Assembly (NCBI GenBank): GCA_028223895.1 | Contig: JAOIVE010000001.1 | Coordinates: 1 to 64,000 of the forward strand | DNA length: 64,000 nucleotides | Reading direction: 5' to 3' | DNA from: Rickettsiales bacterium | GTDB taxonomy: Bacteria > Pseudomonadota > Alphaproteobacteria > Rickettsiales > UBA6187 | Shown here: in pieces, positions 52,343 through 59,919 of the stretch | How the letters are laid out: each line of letters starts with the position of its first letter | Position numbering within the stretch: the first letter of the stretch is position 1 | The notes under the pieces: model-generated | Seen by the model: only the letters and a program-made list of their open reading frames with translations | The model's database searches: none | Told to the model about the DNA's origin: nothing | Program-made: the position numbers and the translations under genes

Positions 52343-52585
52343 ATGTGGTATGTTTACATAATCAGAAGCATTAATCACCCAGAGCAAGAATACACTGGCG
52401 CTAGCCAAGACCTCAAACAACGCATCAAAGAGCATAACTCCGGCAAATCAACCCACACAGCTAAGTTTGCACCTTGGGAATTAGTGTGGTATTGTGCCTT
52501 TCCAGATAAATACAAAGCCCTTGAATTTGAGAAATATTTGAAGTCGCATTCTGGTAGGGCCTTTGCAAAAAAGAGACTCTGCTAG
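52343..52585 (+). CDS. GIY-YIG nuclease family protein (small)
   Basis: 80 residues from ATG 52343. MWYVYIIRSINHPEQEYTGA, where YVYII and the YTG motif represent GIY-YIG, then LKQRIKEHNSGKSTHTAK, and a C-terminal EKYLKSHSGRAFAKK. Same class as UvrC-like short proteins of unknown role. The upstream longer frame runs through hairpins. Stand-alone, often near mobile DNA. Confidence 0.88.
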   Translation: MWYVYIIRSINHPEQEYTGASQDLKQRIKEHNSGKSTHTAKFAPWELVWYCAFPDKYKALEFEKYLKSHSGRAFAKKRLC

Positions 52586-52658
52586 CCGTTTAATGAGTTG
52601 ATATTTGCCTTGTAAATCCTATAGTTGAGGAGTTCGACTCGGGTTTGGTATAAATAAA

Positions 52659-53465
52659 ATGGTTTTTTTGCAGCATAGCATTATAAGGCACACTACTATT
52701 GAAAAAATGCTGAAATATGCTGTTCAGTTGAATGCTCTCTTTATCCCTGCAAACTCGGTACAAAGTTCACTATCACGTTATACTCATCCTCCTGTTATCC
52801 ATAATCACAATGAAGAAATTTATACATGTAGCTTAAGAGGATCATCTATAGGCATATATTACCGAAAGCGATACCTACTTTTATGTACACGTCACCAGCT
52901 AAACGGATGCGATTATAAGGACGTAGGATTAATCGATAAAGATGGAGATAGCCTACATACCTCTGCTGGAAGTTGGCATTACCCCCCTAGTGTAAATGAA
53001 ACTGATTTGAATGATTTAATTGTATTTGATTTCACTGCGCCATGTAACTATAGTCCATATATGAAGGAGTGGTTTTTCTCTCTTGAATGTTTTCCACCCA
53101 ATTCACCGTCAAATGGGATAATTGCTTTTATTATTTCTGGATATCCTTCTCAAGAACAAAAGTATAACTTAGGAGAAGAAGAAAAACATTTAGGATTCCG
53201 AAGAGAATCAATTACCTGTTTATTAGGATCCTACGATGATCAAGTAAAAGGAGATCCTTCTATCTTATGTCTATCGTATGATCATAATTCTGATTTTAAT
53301 CCAGATGGTATGAGTGGTGGCGCTGCCTTTGTTATACAGTTAGTAAATGGCAAACCACGTGCATATCTAGCCGGTATGGTAGTTCGAGCTGGAAATGGTA
53401 AATTCTATATACTGAGAATAGGTTTTATACAGAAGTTTATTGATCAATATTTAGATCGTCTTTAG
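52659..53465 (+). CDS. Trypsin-like serine protease-fold protein
   Basis: 268 residues. A catalytic triad is plausible: His79 in LLCTRHQL, Asp119 in LNDLIVFDF, Ser219 in PDGMSGGAAFVI (the GxSGG loop). No signal peptide, so cytoplasmic. It is AT-rich and unlike the phage genes around. Such intracellular trypsin-like proteins are known in defence and signalling systems; assignment to one is inference. No clear ribosome site at 52659, so the start is uncertain. Confidence 0.55.
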   Translation: MVFLQHSIIRHTTIEKMLKYAVQLNALFIPANSVQSSLSRYTHPPVIHNHNEEIYTCSLRGSSIGIYYRKRYLLLCTRHQLNGCDYKDVGLIDKDGDSLHTSAGSWHYPPSVNETDLNDLIVFDFTAPCNYSPYMKEWFFSLECFPPNSPSNGIIAFIISGYPSQEQKYNLGEEEKHLGFRRESITCLLGSYDDQVKGDPSILCLSYDHNSDFNPDGMSGGAAFVIQLVNGKPRAYLAGMVVRAGNGKFYILRIGFIQKFIDQYLDRL

Positions 53466-53482
53466 TTGTTCCTCGTGTAAAA

Positions 53483-53683
53483 CTAAACTCCTTTCTCCAA
53501 CACCACCCGCGCCATCAACTCAATCGTATTCACCAACTCTACCTTCTGCTCTTCCGTGAGATCAAAATTATCAATATGAGGTCGATACGGCGCGAGAGGG
53601 TCATTTTCGCCCACCTCTGCCGATGATATTAATGAAGGTACGATTTTTTGTTCATCCTGTTTAGTCTTTTTTTGTTCGAACAC
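53483..53683 (-). CDS. Hypothetical small phage protein
   Basis: 66 residues, GTG start with GGGAGGG before it. DNFDLTEEQKVELVNTIELM is an acidic helical tail. Located 1 bp after the truncated DUF6362-like gene, so part of the same early operon. Confidence 0.5.
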   Translation of the reverse strand: MFEQKKTKQDEQKIVPSLISSAEVGENDPLAPYRPHIDNFDLTEEQKVELVNTIELMARVVLEKGV

Positions 53684-53684
53684 T

Positions 53685-53915
53685 TTAACGCCCTCCCAGA
53701 TTCGAATTCAGGCGTGTAACGATTTTAAGCAGCGCATACGTCCACATCTGCCATGCTTTGGTACGACCACAGCCAAGCCGCCAGCAAATTGGCTTCCATG
53801 GAATTCGGGCGGCACGGAGCCAGACCAGCCTGCGTTCTTCCTCATCATCGAGCCAGAAAATCCAATGCAGCGTTTTTTCCATCCGGCTGATTGCGTCTGG
53901 CGTAGGTGGCCCCAT
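53685..53915 (-). pseudogene. Truncated DUF6362-like gene fused to phaC remnant
   Basis: 76 residues matching the last 76 of the 130-residue 10-402 protein (MGPPTPDAISRME onwards, then GCGRTKAWQMW) with few changes. The first 54 residues are replaced at about 53910-53920 by phaC sequence. The ATG at 53915 falls at the junction and may still start a short product, but the normal promoter and upstream genes are lost. Confidence 0.75.
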
Positions 53916-54662
53916 GCCGCAGCGATAGCCAATAACTTACCACCCAAACAATATCCTACAGCATGTATCTTTTTGTCAGGCACGACATCCTGCGCCGCAT
54001 CAATTGCTTCGAATAACCCGCGCTTGAGATAATCATTTAAACCAACATTCCGATATTCGGCGGTGGGGTTTTTCCACGAAATCATAAATACCGTATGCCC
54101 CTTGATCCACGAGATATTTCACTAGAGAATTATGGTCAGATAAATCAAGAATGTAATATTTCATAATCCATGCCGGAACGATAAATACCGGCTCGGCATA
54201 AACATTATTAGTAATGGGTTTGTATTGAATCACCTCCAGCAACTCATTGCGGAAGATGATTTTTCCTTTTGTAATGGCAAGATTTTTTCCGACCTCGAAT
54301 TGTTCTAAACCCACTGGCTTTTCATCATTTACCAAGCAAGACATATCCTCCAACAGGTTCATCCAACCGGTGACGAGGTTTATGCCCTTTTGCTCTTGCG
54401 TTGCCTTCGTCAGTAATGGATTGGTGGGCACGAAATTGGAAGGGGCGATGGCATCGATCATCTGGCGAATGGTAAAGGATACGAGGTCAAGACTATGCGG
54501 ATTCACCCCGCGCACATGGCTCGTCGTCTGCTTCCACCAATCCCGATAAAGTAGAAATGATTGCTGGTAGACATTATAGGGAAATTGGCACAAGCCCTCT
54601 GCCTTGAACCGACGATCTGTTGGGTCGGGATTCACCGGGCATGCTGGATTATCTTGTATCAT
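53916..54662 (-). pseudogene. phaC: PHB synthase (PhaC) remnant, frameshifted and 3' deleted
   Basis: From ATG 54662 the class I PhaC N-domain is clear: YNVYQQSFLLYRDWWKQTT, IAPSNFVPTNPLLTKATQEQ, and KYLVDQG. Near 54100 one extra base (CAAGGGG instead of CAGGGG) shifts the frame; the next frame continues MISWKNPTAEYRNVG and reaches the lipase-like box GYCLGGKLLAIAAA, where it ends in the phage sequence. The nucleophile Cys remains but the catalytic Asp and His are gone. The usual N-terminal 80-100 residues are also missing. Confidence 0.85.
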
Positions 54663-54715
54663 GGTGTTTGTTGATTTCTATAACTTTTGGCATGTGGTTT
54701 ATTCCGTTTCATTAA

Positions 54716-55027
54716 CTATTCTTTTCTTTTTCGTGCGATTTCCTCACTGGCTATTTTCTTATCATCCAGGGCTTTTGCAGAGTCTACACTTCTTTGGTAG
54801 TGCAAAGAAACATTATCTATGAATTCCTTTGTAGTCCCGCCTTGACAATCAGATGATAGCTTTTCAAGTAGCTCCTCAAGTAGCTCCTCAAGAGCCATAT
54901 CTATGCTGACCGCCTCAATAAGCAAACCTTTTAGGCGGCTGTGCAACTCTTCGGGGTCAGCAAAATTTTCTACTGCTTGGGTATACCCCTTGATTATCGT
55001 ATCAAACCGGCTGTTTTTTTTTGACAT
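54716..55027 (-). CDS. Hypothetical helical protein, paralogue of 19349-19666
   Basis: 103 residues. NFADPEELHSRLKGLLIEA, with FIDNVSLHYQRS, matches the island 1 gene. ELLEELLEKL is a small duplicated helix. Upstream box at 55086 (possible minus-strand -10 TAAAAA, 55058-55063). First gene of island 2 after the broken phaC. Function unknown. Confidence 0.6.
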   Translation of the reverse strand: MSKKNSRFDTIIKGYTQAVENFADPEELHSRLKGLLIEAVSIDMALEELLEELLEKLSSDCQGGTTKEFIDNVSLHYQRSVDSAKALDDKKIASEEIARKRKE

Positions 55028-55085
55028 TTGAACCCCCTGCGACTGGATTATCTATAATTTTTAACAAAAAATAAAATATGCTATC

Positions 55086-55099
55086 TTGATACCTGTCAA
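55086..55099. promoter_or_regulatory. FNR-type box (TTGATACCTGTCAA)
   Basis: On the plus strand TTATAT (55121-55126) is 21 bp away, towards the peptide gene at 55185. Counterpart of the bidirectional box at 19727. Confidence 0.78.
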
Positions 55100-55184
55100 A
55101 TCATGAGAAAATAATGTTCTTTATATTTCAGTGCACAGGAGATATTGGGTTTCCGGTAATAACCGATTTTTAAGGATAACGATC

Positions 55185-55376
55185 ATGATATTATTTAAAA
55201 AAGAATCATCTTTCGGACATAAACAAGGACAAGGAAGCAAAAAACAGGAGCAACCCTCTAAAAGTGCCCAGTCGCACAAAAACAAGGACGCTTCCTGTGA
55301 TACTAAACCTAATAAGGGCCACAAAAGCGGATCATCTTGTGGAACTTCTCCTAAAAAAGGTGACACCTGCAATTAA
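55185..55376 (+). CDS. Small Lys-rich peptide with Cys tail, member 2
   Basis: 63 residues from ATG 55185; the frame upstream lacks a ribosome site, AAGGATAA precedes this one. Starts MILFKKESSFGHKQ and ends CGTSPKKGDTCN like member 1 (19826-19999). Three Cys near the C-terminus. Same promoter arrangement and terminator position as the copy in island 1. Confidence 0.65.
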   Translation: MILFKKESSFGHKQGQGSKKQEQPSKSAQSHKNKDASCDTKPNKGHKSGSSCGTSPKKGDTCN

Positions 55377-55390
55377 AATGGTAAGCGCAT

Positions 55391-55415
55391 ACCTTCCTGT
55401 GTATAACAGGGAGGT
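55391..55415 (+). terminator. Hairpin after the small peptide gene
   Basis: ACCTTCCTGT pairs with ACAGGGAGGT (one G-T pair) around a 5-nt loop. Downstream sequence is only partly T-rich, so weak. Confidence 0.4.
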
Positions 55416-55454
55416 GTGTGTTTAGGTCGATGAATTATGGAAAGTGATCATATA

Positions 55455-55592
55455 ATGGACGATGAGGTCGAAAATGGTAATCAGCTCCTGGTAAATATGC
55501 CTGATATTGAGAATTATATTATTGAGTATACGCCTAGAAAAAGCTCCACCATGGTTAATTTCTTCCACGCAGGCTTAACAAATGTTGAGTAG
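55455..55592 (+). CDS. Small acidic protein, MPDIE family member 2
   Basis: 45 residues from ATG 55455, the start matching the MDD of member 1 (8205-8327); ATG 55437 is an alternative. Contains MPDIENYIIEYTPRKSS, sharing Pro, Asp, Ile, Glu, Tyr and PR positions with member 1. Sits between the peptide gene and the CCNLATD small gene. Unknown function. Confidence 0.55.
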   Translation: MDDEVENGNQLLVNMPDIENYIIEYTPRKSSTMVNFFHAGLTNVE

Positions 55593-55638
55593 TATAAATT
55601 TTTGAATTTCCCTTACAACGGTTAGTGGCAAATCCTCA

Positions 55639-55797
55639 TTAATCCGTTGCCAAATTGCAGCAATATTCCTCTTTCTTGTTGAGTTTTTTTGAATTATCAA
55701 TGTGTTTTTCAACTATCTTTAAGCTAGATTCCTTTGGAAGATTTTGCTGTATTTCCTTTATATCAGATTTCTCGATTATCCTATTGACAACACGCAT
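55639..55797 (-). CDS. Small protein with CCNLATD tail, member 2
   Basis: 52 residues: MRVVNRIIEKSDIKEIQQNL, helical, then a tail ending EEYCCNLATD, as in member 1 (20324-20497). Divergent from the regulator 2 gene. A minus-strand TATAAG (55844-55849) is 20 bp from the box at 55870. Ribosome site AGGTGAGAA lies before the ATG. Confidence 0.55.
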   Translation of the reverse strand: MRVVNRIIEKSDIKEIQQNLPKESSLKIVEKHIDNSKKLNKKEEYCCNLATD

Positions 55798-55869
55798 TAT
55801 TTTTTCTCACCTTTAAGTTGTAAAGAAGTTGCTTTGATATATGCTTATAATCAAAAACCCGGTAAAACC

Positions 55870-55883
55870 TTGATGGGTATCAA
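55870..55883. promoter_or_regulatory. FNR-type box next to regulator 2 start (TTGATGGGTATCAA)
   Basis: Centred 21.5 bp before the ATG at 55898, as at 20613. Minus-strand TATAAG at 20 bp points to the small CCNLATD gene. It probably represses the regulator and activates the small gene. Confidence 0.72.
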
Positions 55884-55897
55884 GTGAGACAAATAAG

Positions 55898-56695
55898 ATG
55901 GAAAAACTACTTGAAAAATCGGCATCACAAGGGGTGTTACACAAATTTATGCAAAGTAAAGAAGCTTATAGAAGTTTTCTAAAACGAATGCCTTTATTTT
56001 GTGAGTTTTCTGAAACGTGCTTAAGTGAAGTTCTGGCCAATAGCCGCATTAAACACCATAAAAAAGGCGACATCCTTTTCATGACTGGTGATAATGCTCA
56101 AAACTTTCGTATTATTGTCAATGGCTGGATAAAACTTTACCGAGAAACACGTGATGGGCATGAAGCAGTTGTTTCTGTTCTTACAAATAACGAGGTTTTT
56201 GGTAAAACCGCTATTTTGAGTAAAGGAACCTACGCCTATACGGCTGAAGCAATAACAGATACGGAGATGTTGATGATTCCTGCTGCGTTTATGTTAAAAA
56301 TGGCCGAACATAAAGATGATTATGATCATTTTCTGGCAAAATTCCTTGAAGAGGAGCTAAATGACAGCAATCAGCTTGGTTTGCATGCGGAGCACCTGGG
56401 GCAAATGACCTCAGCCGAAAGAGTCGGCTGCTTTCTTCTACGCTTATGTAGTATACAGAAAGAAGGAAGCATTACGTTTCAACTTCCATATGAAAAAGCT
56501 CTGGTTGCCGGGAAGCTGGGTATGACAGCAGAAACTTTTTCACGGTCGTTAAACCAATTGATCACTCGTGGGGTAGAAACAAAAAACTCCGTTGTCACCA
56601 TTCATAATATAGAGCAACTGCGTACCCATATTTGTGAACACTGCTCCGCTACAACTCTTGAATGTCCACTTGGTGCAGAAACAGAGACCATTTAA
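55898..56695 (+). CDS. Crp/Fnr-family (Dnr-type) transcriptional regulator 2
   Basis: 265 residues, similar to regulator 1 over its whole length. GDILFMTGDNAQNFRIIVNG in the sensor barrel, GMTAETFSRSLNQL in the recognition helix with the E..SR contact set, C-terminal CEHCSATTLEC. No N-terminal Cys cluster. Two diverged regulators for identical sites would allow two signals, for example oxygen and NO, to act on one regulon; that is inference. Confidence 0.85.
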   Translation: MEKLLEKSASQGVLHKFMQSKEAYRSFLKRMPLFCEFSETCLSEVLANSRIKHHKKGDILFMTGDNAQNFRIIVNGWIKLYRETRDGHEAVVSVLTNNEVFGKTAILSKGTYAYTAEAITDTEMLMIPAAFMLKMAEHKDDYDHFLAKFLEEELNDSNQLGLHAEHLGQMTSAERVGCFLLRLCSIQKEGSITFQLPYEKALVAGKLGMTAETFSRSLNQLITRGVETKNSVVTIHNIEQLRTHICEHCSATTLECPLGAETETI

Positions 56696-57072
56696 AATCC
56701 AAGCCTGCTTTTTAACCATTCAAGATCAAGTTTTTCAGGGTGTGCAATATATTCTTCGGGGTGTTTCACTACTTGTTCAATATAACCCAGATTCACCCTC
56801 CATGCTTTTTTAACATCCGCCGGTTTGCCGTCCTGCACCAATTTGTTATTCTTGAATTTTAATGAAAAAGCACCTTTTGGTTTTTCATCATAAATGGCAA
56901 GATCAATTGGGCGATTTCCCATCATCGTTTCAGTGACGGATAAAATTTCTTTATAGGGAAATTCATCCTTATGCCGCTCAATAGCCTTGTTACAAATAGC
57001 CAGATAGAGTTCAAAAAGATTTTCTATGTCTTTTTGATCGTTCCCATTTTCTATTTTAATGCGTTTTTCCAT
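56692..57072 (-). CDS. Conserved hypothetical protein, paralogue of 21422-21802
   Basis: 126 residues with the shared KDEFPYKEIL and IDLAIYDEKPKGAFSLKF. Overlaps regulator 2 tail-to-tail by 4 bp exactly as in island 1. Follows the host-attachment gene (11-bp gap). Unknown function. Confidence 0.65.
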   Translation of the reverse strand: MEKRIKIENGNDQKDIENLFELYLAICNKAIERHKDEFPYKEILSVTETMMGNRPIDLAIYDEKPKGAFSLKFKNNKLVQDGKPADVKKAWRVNLGYIEQVVKHPEEYIAHPEKLDLEWLKSRLGF

Positions 57073-57083
57073 TATATTTCTCC

Positions 57084-57533
57084 TTACACATGCACAATTT
57101 TATTCAAATGCTCTTGAATCTGCTCAGGTGTAAGCTCCATCAAGTCCTTATCCAATTCCAGGGCGATTATATCCTTAACTTCCTTACTCAGCGCTTTACG
57201 CAAAAATCCCAGCACTTTTGGCGGTGCGGCCACTACAAGTCGATTATATTCTTTTTCTTCAAGCGCCTTATCCAGATGATCGGCTACTTCATGCATGAAT
57301 GCCTTGCGTGACAAAGTCCGGTCACTTGTATGCGGTTCAATAATGTGTCTGGCTCCTCCGACGCTATCATATGTTCTTCCCAATTCACGCCGCCCTGTAG
57401 GTTCATCGGTACGGATCAGTTTTGCCGTAAGAGTATGGTTTAGTTCTCCCAAGTGATGATCTTCATTCCTTGTATAAAAACGGGCATGTTTGCTATCAAT
57501 TACAGCTATCCATGTTATTATTTTGCGTGTCAT
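57084..57533 (-). CDS. Host-attachment (baeRF-like) family protein 2
   Basis: 149 residues, ATG start. TWIAVIDSKHARFYT, GRRELGRTYDSVGGAR and a C-terminal DKDLMELTPEQIQEHLNKIV. Paralogue of 21814-22266. Same place before the 126-residue gene; here preceded by the 101-residue hypothetical gene. Confidence 0.8.
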   Translation of the reverse strand: MTRKIITWIAVIDSKHARFYTRNEDHHLGELNHTLTAKLIRTDEPTGRRELGRTYDSVGGARHIIEPHTSDRTLSRKAFMHEVADHLDKALEEKEYNRLVVAAPPKVLGFLRKALSKEVKDIIALELDKDLMELTPEQIQEHLNKIVHV

Positions 57534-57547
57534 ATGTTTTCCAATAA

Positions 57548-57853
57548 CTATATCGGCGCAGCGTCGGTAAAACTATTACGCTGGTGTTTAATGCAGCGTC
57601 CGATAGTGAGTGTTCCGTTCTGGACAGTAAGCATTACGGCATCACTTCCATTGTGTGGGAATTCAAATGACATACGCACAGCTCCACCACGTTGTAATAG
57701 TTTACTATGTTGCTCTAATATGGTAGCGCTGAGTTCATGGCAGAGCGTTTTAAAATGCTCTGCCTCTTCATCCGATAATGCGTCTGCTTTTAAAGCAGGA
57801 GAAACCTCAGATAATTTCTCCCACTTTAATGCCGTGGATTGTTGGTATGCCAT
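57548..57853 (-). CDS. Hypothetical protein
   Basis: 101 residues. Helical N-terminus (ALKADALSDEEAEHFKTLCH) and beta C-terminus (FEFPHNGSDAVMLTVQNGTL). No island 1 copy. Lies 9 bp after the rhodanese gene and 14 bp before the host-attachment gene, so in the leftward stress operon. Not recognised. Confidence 0.55.
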   Translation of the reverse strand: MAYQQSTALKWEKLSEVSPALKADALSDEEAEHFKTLCHELSATILEQHSKLLQRGGAVRMSFEFPHNGSDAVMLTVQNGTLTIGRCIKHQRNSFTDAAPI

Positions 57854-57862
57854 GATTACCTC

Positions 57863-58195
57863 CTATGCTGCCTTGCTATGATCGCCAGTAAACCAATCTT
57901 CAACACCGCCTTCATAGGCATACACATTGGCAAAACCGGCCTTTTCCAGTTTTTTAGCTGCCTTGATAGAGGCATCACATTTAGACCCGGCGCAATACAC
58001 CACTACTTTACGTTTTTTTGAGCCAACAGTTTTTTCCACAGTTTCCTCAAAATTACCTTGATCATGAGGAATATTAATAGAAGTCTCTATATGCTTTTTA
58101 TTAAAATATTCCTGTGAAAGTACATTAATAAGCACAAAATCCTCATGCTTCTTATCATGCATTTGCTTGATTTCTTTTTTAGTGATCGTTTTCAT
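57863..58195 (-). CDS. Rhodanese-like protein
   Basis: 110 residues, single domain. Active-site loop YCAGSKCDASIKAA with Cys68, and a second Cys73 in place of the usual basic residue. FVLINVLSQEYFNKKHIETS and AYEGGVEDWF are typical. Transfers sulfur or handles reactive cysteine persulfides in the cytoplasm. Part of the leftward operon with two Hsp20 genes. Confidence 0.88.
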   Translation of the reverse strand: MKTITKKEIKQMHDKKHEDFVLINVLSQEYFNKKHIETSINIPHDQGNFEETVEKTVGSKKRKVVVYCAGSKCDASIKAAKKLEKAGFANVYAYEGGVEDWFTGDHSKAA

Positions 58196-58206
58196 TTTTA
58201 TTCTCC

Positions 58207-58941
58207 TTATGCTATTTTTATTTTTTTATCTTTGGAATCGGATTCACGGTTAGGTTCTTTAGCAGATGAAACTTCCCTTCCTGCGGTTTTTGACCATTCA
58301 ATTGCCTCCTGTTTTTTCTTCTCGCTTTTTGAAGATTGGGCACCGCTTTGGGCTTCAATCTTTAATTTGCGGGATTTGCTTTTTGCTTCCTGCTTTTTCG
58401 GTATTTCCACCGTAAGTACGTTCTGCTCAAATCTGGCACTGGCTTTTTCCACATCCGCTTCTTCAGGCAATGCAATGGTACGGCTAAAAGCACCAAAATG
58501 ACATTCACGGCGAAGATAGCTATCACCTTCATCTTTTTCTTCCGAGCAGCGTGTGCCGCTTATGGTAATAGCATTGTCGGAAATGGAAACCTCCAGATCT
58601 TTAGCACTTAAACCGGGAACATCTGCCCTGACTTTAAATTTATTACCATTTTCTATGATATTGACATAAGGCTCGGTCGTTGTGCCTGTCACCCAGGGTG
58701 TAGACATTTGGCGGTTATTGAACAATTCGCTAAATATCCGGTGCGTGTTTCGTTGAAACGCAGAGAATATATCTTCTTCGGCATCCCAAACTGAAGGAGC
58801 CATAAAAGATGGTCTGGAAAAGTTTGAAAACGCCTCTCTTGCGGAACGGTTCAGTTCCCGCTGGAGAGAAAACATCGGTTGCCACCATAAGGCATCCTTC
58901 GGATTTGCTGCACTTTTTAGTATGTTAAGTTGCTGAGTCAT
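58207..58941 (-). CDS. Hsp20 family protein with extended ends
   Basis: 244 residues from ATG 58941 (AAAGGAAA upstream; the frame to 58980 lacks one). N-terminal 85 residues (LQRELNRSAREAFSNFSRPS), alpha-crystallin domain about 100-195 (KFKVRADVPGLSAKDLEVSI, FEQNVLTVEIPKK), then a long Lys/Ser-rich tail. Longer than usual. Likely works with the neighbouring shorter Hsp20. Confidence 0.88.
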   Translation of the reverse strand: MTQQLNILKSAANPKDALWWQPMFSLQRELNRSAREAFSNFSRPSFMAPSVWDAEEDIFSAFQRNTHRIFSELFNNRQMSTPWVTGTTTEPYVNIIENGNKFKVRADVPGLSAKDLEVSISDNAITISGTRCSEEKDEGDSYLRRECHFGAFSRTIALPEEADVEKASARFEQNVLTVEIPKKQEAKSKSRKLKIEAQSGAQSSKSEKKKQEAIEWSKTAGREVSSAKEPNRESDSKDKKIKIA

Positions 58942-58980
58942 TTTGGTTTCCTTTAATTTAGGTTTTAGTTGTAACTTCAT

Positions 58981-59484
58981 TTAAGCAGCCTCTTTTATTT
59001 CCACTTTACGCGAAGATTTTACCGCTTCTTCTTTTTTAGGTATTTCCACCCAGAGCACGCCTTTCTTGAAACTAGCCTTTGCTTTATCGGCATTAGCCGT
59101 TTCAGGCAAAGAAATGGTACGTTGGTATGAACCATAGAAGCGCTCACGGCGGACGTAATTATCCTCTTTGTCTTCTTTGGATGCTTTCTTTTCCGCTTTT
59201 ATGGTTAAATAATTATCATTAATGGTAACATCCACATCCTCCTGTTTTAATCCCGGCAGTTCAGCCTCGATTTTAAAACTCTTATCGTTTTCAATAACGT
59301 CAACGGGAAGTGTGAGTAAATTATTGCCAGCCCATAAAGAAGAAGTTGGCAATTCATTCTGAAAGCCATTGAAAAAATCATCAAAAACCTGATTTATTTC
59401 TTGATTCAGAGAGGTAAAAGGACTCCTTTCTTTTCTTACGTTGATATTTCCAAATCTGTTCCAGGGTGTAATATTAAATGCCAT
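58981..59484 (-). CDS. Hsp20 family protein, paralogue of 22351-22854
   Basis: 167 residues, same length as island 1 copy. IENDKSFKIEAELPGLKQED, VTINDNYLTIKAEKKASKED, KGVLWVEIPKKEE, tail EIKEAA. First gene of the leftward operon; two FNR-type boxes upstream (59710, 59762). The leader holds strong hairpins (59534-59607). Confidence 0.9.
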   Translation of the reverse strand: MAFNITPWNRFGNINVRKERSPFTSLNQEINQVFDDFFNGFQNELPTSSLWAGNNLLTLPVDVIENDKSFKIEAELPGLKQEDVDVTINDNYLTIKAEKKASKEDKEDNYVRRERFYGSYQRTISLPETANADKAKASFKKGVLWVEIPKKEEAVKSSRKVEIKEAA

Positions 59485-59533
59485 GGTAATTCTCCTATAA
59501 TAATTTAGTTATATGTCCAAAACCTATGGGGAA

Positions 59534-59612
59534 CATACAGGTTAAGGGTTGCCCCCTTTTTTGTATCTCCCCACAGGAGTAGACGGAAATTTTCATTTCC
59601 GTCTACTTTTTC
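59534..59612. other. Hairpins with T tracts in the Hsp20 upstream region
   Basis: A short AAGGG/CCCTT stem followed by T6 (to about 59552), then a 13-bp perfect stem (59578-59590 with 59595-59607) followed by T6. Both read as plus-strand terminators although no rightward gene precedes them. They may end an antisense RNA, or form the 5' leader structure of the Hsp20 transcript. Confidence 0.5.
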
Positions 59613-59709
59613 CTGGTTGCTTTCATTTAAACATTCCTGTTTTTGATACTGTTTTTTCTGAAAGGCTAACCAAGTAAGCATAAAAAAACACTTTCCTGTC
59701 GATCTTTAC

Positions 59710-59723
59710 TTGATAGGCATCAA
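59710..59723. promoter_or_regulatory. FNR-type box (TTGATAGGCATCAA)
   Basis: Upstream of hsp20 (leftward), with a minus-strand TTTATG (59679-59684) about 25 bp away. Pairs with the box at 59762, centres 52 bp apart. Confidence 0.7.
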
Positions 59724-59761
59724 CCGGTTTTAAGAATTTATTTTTTAGAAAAATTATGCGC

Positions 59762-59775
59762 TTGATAGCTGTCAA
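59762..59775. promoter_or_regulatory. FNR-type box (TTGATAGCTGTCAA)
   Basis: A minus-strand TAAATT (59735-59740) lies 21 bp away; the plus side, towards the peptide gene at 59920, shows no clear -10 at this spacing. Confidence 0.7.
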
Positions 59776-59919
59776 GTATTTACCTGGCGGAATCTGGTTC
59801 TCTAGCCCTACCATGATGCGTTCATATGCGGATTACCAAAAGTAATTACTATAAAAAAACCGGCATCACTGATGTTCATGGTGTTTTTTATTCAACACTA
59901 AATTGTAAGGAGAATCGTC

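Larger units (their letters stand above)
25026..53915. mobile_element. Prophage B, GTA-like tail module, right end deleted
   Basis: Leftward late genes in canonical order: terminase small and large, head-tail joiner, portal, protease-capsid fusion, decoration protein, joiners, tail tube, tail chaperone, tape measure, DUF2460, DUF2163, NlpC/P60, tip protein, DUF2793, lectin-like, holin, lysozyme. Two cargo insertions lie inside the tail genes. The right end stops in a truncated DUF6362-like gene fused to phaC; regulator, replication gene and integrase are absent, so it is probably defective alone. Confidence 0.85.

Noticed and set aside
57960-57980. TTGATAGAGGCATCA as a further FNR-type box
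   Set aside because: The spacer is five bases, not four, and it lies inside the rhodanese coding region.
59623-59814. 63-residue minus-strand open frame
   Set aside because: It spans both FNR-type boxes at 59710 and 59762, has no ribosome site and no counterpart in island 1.
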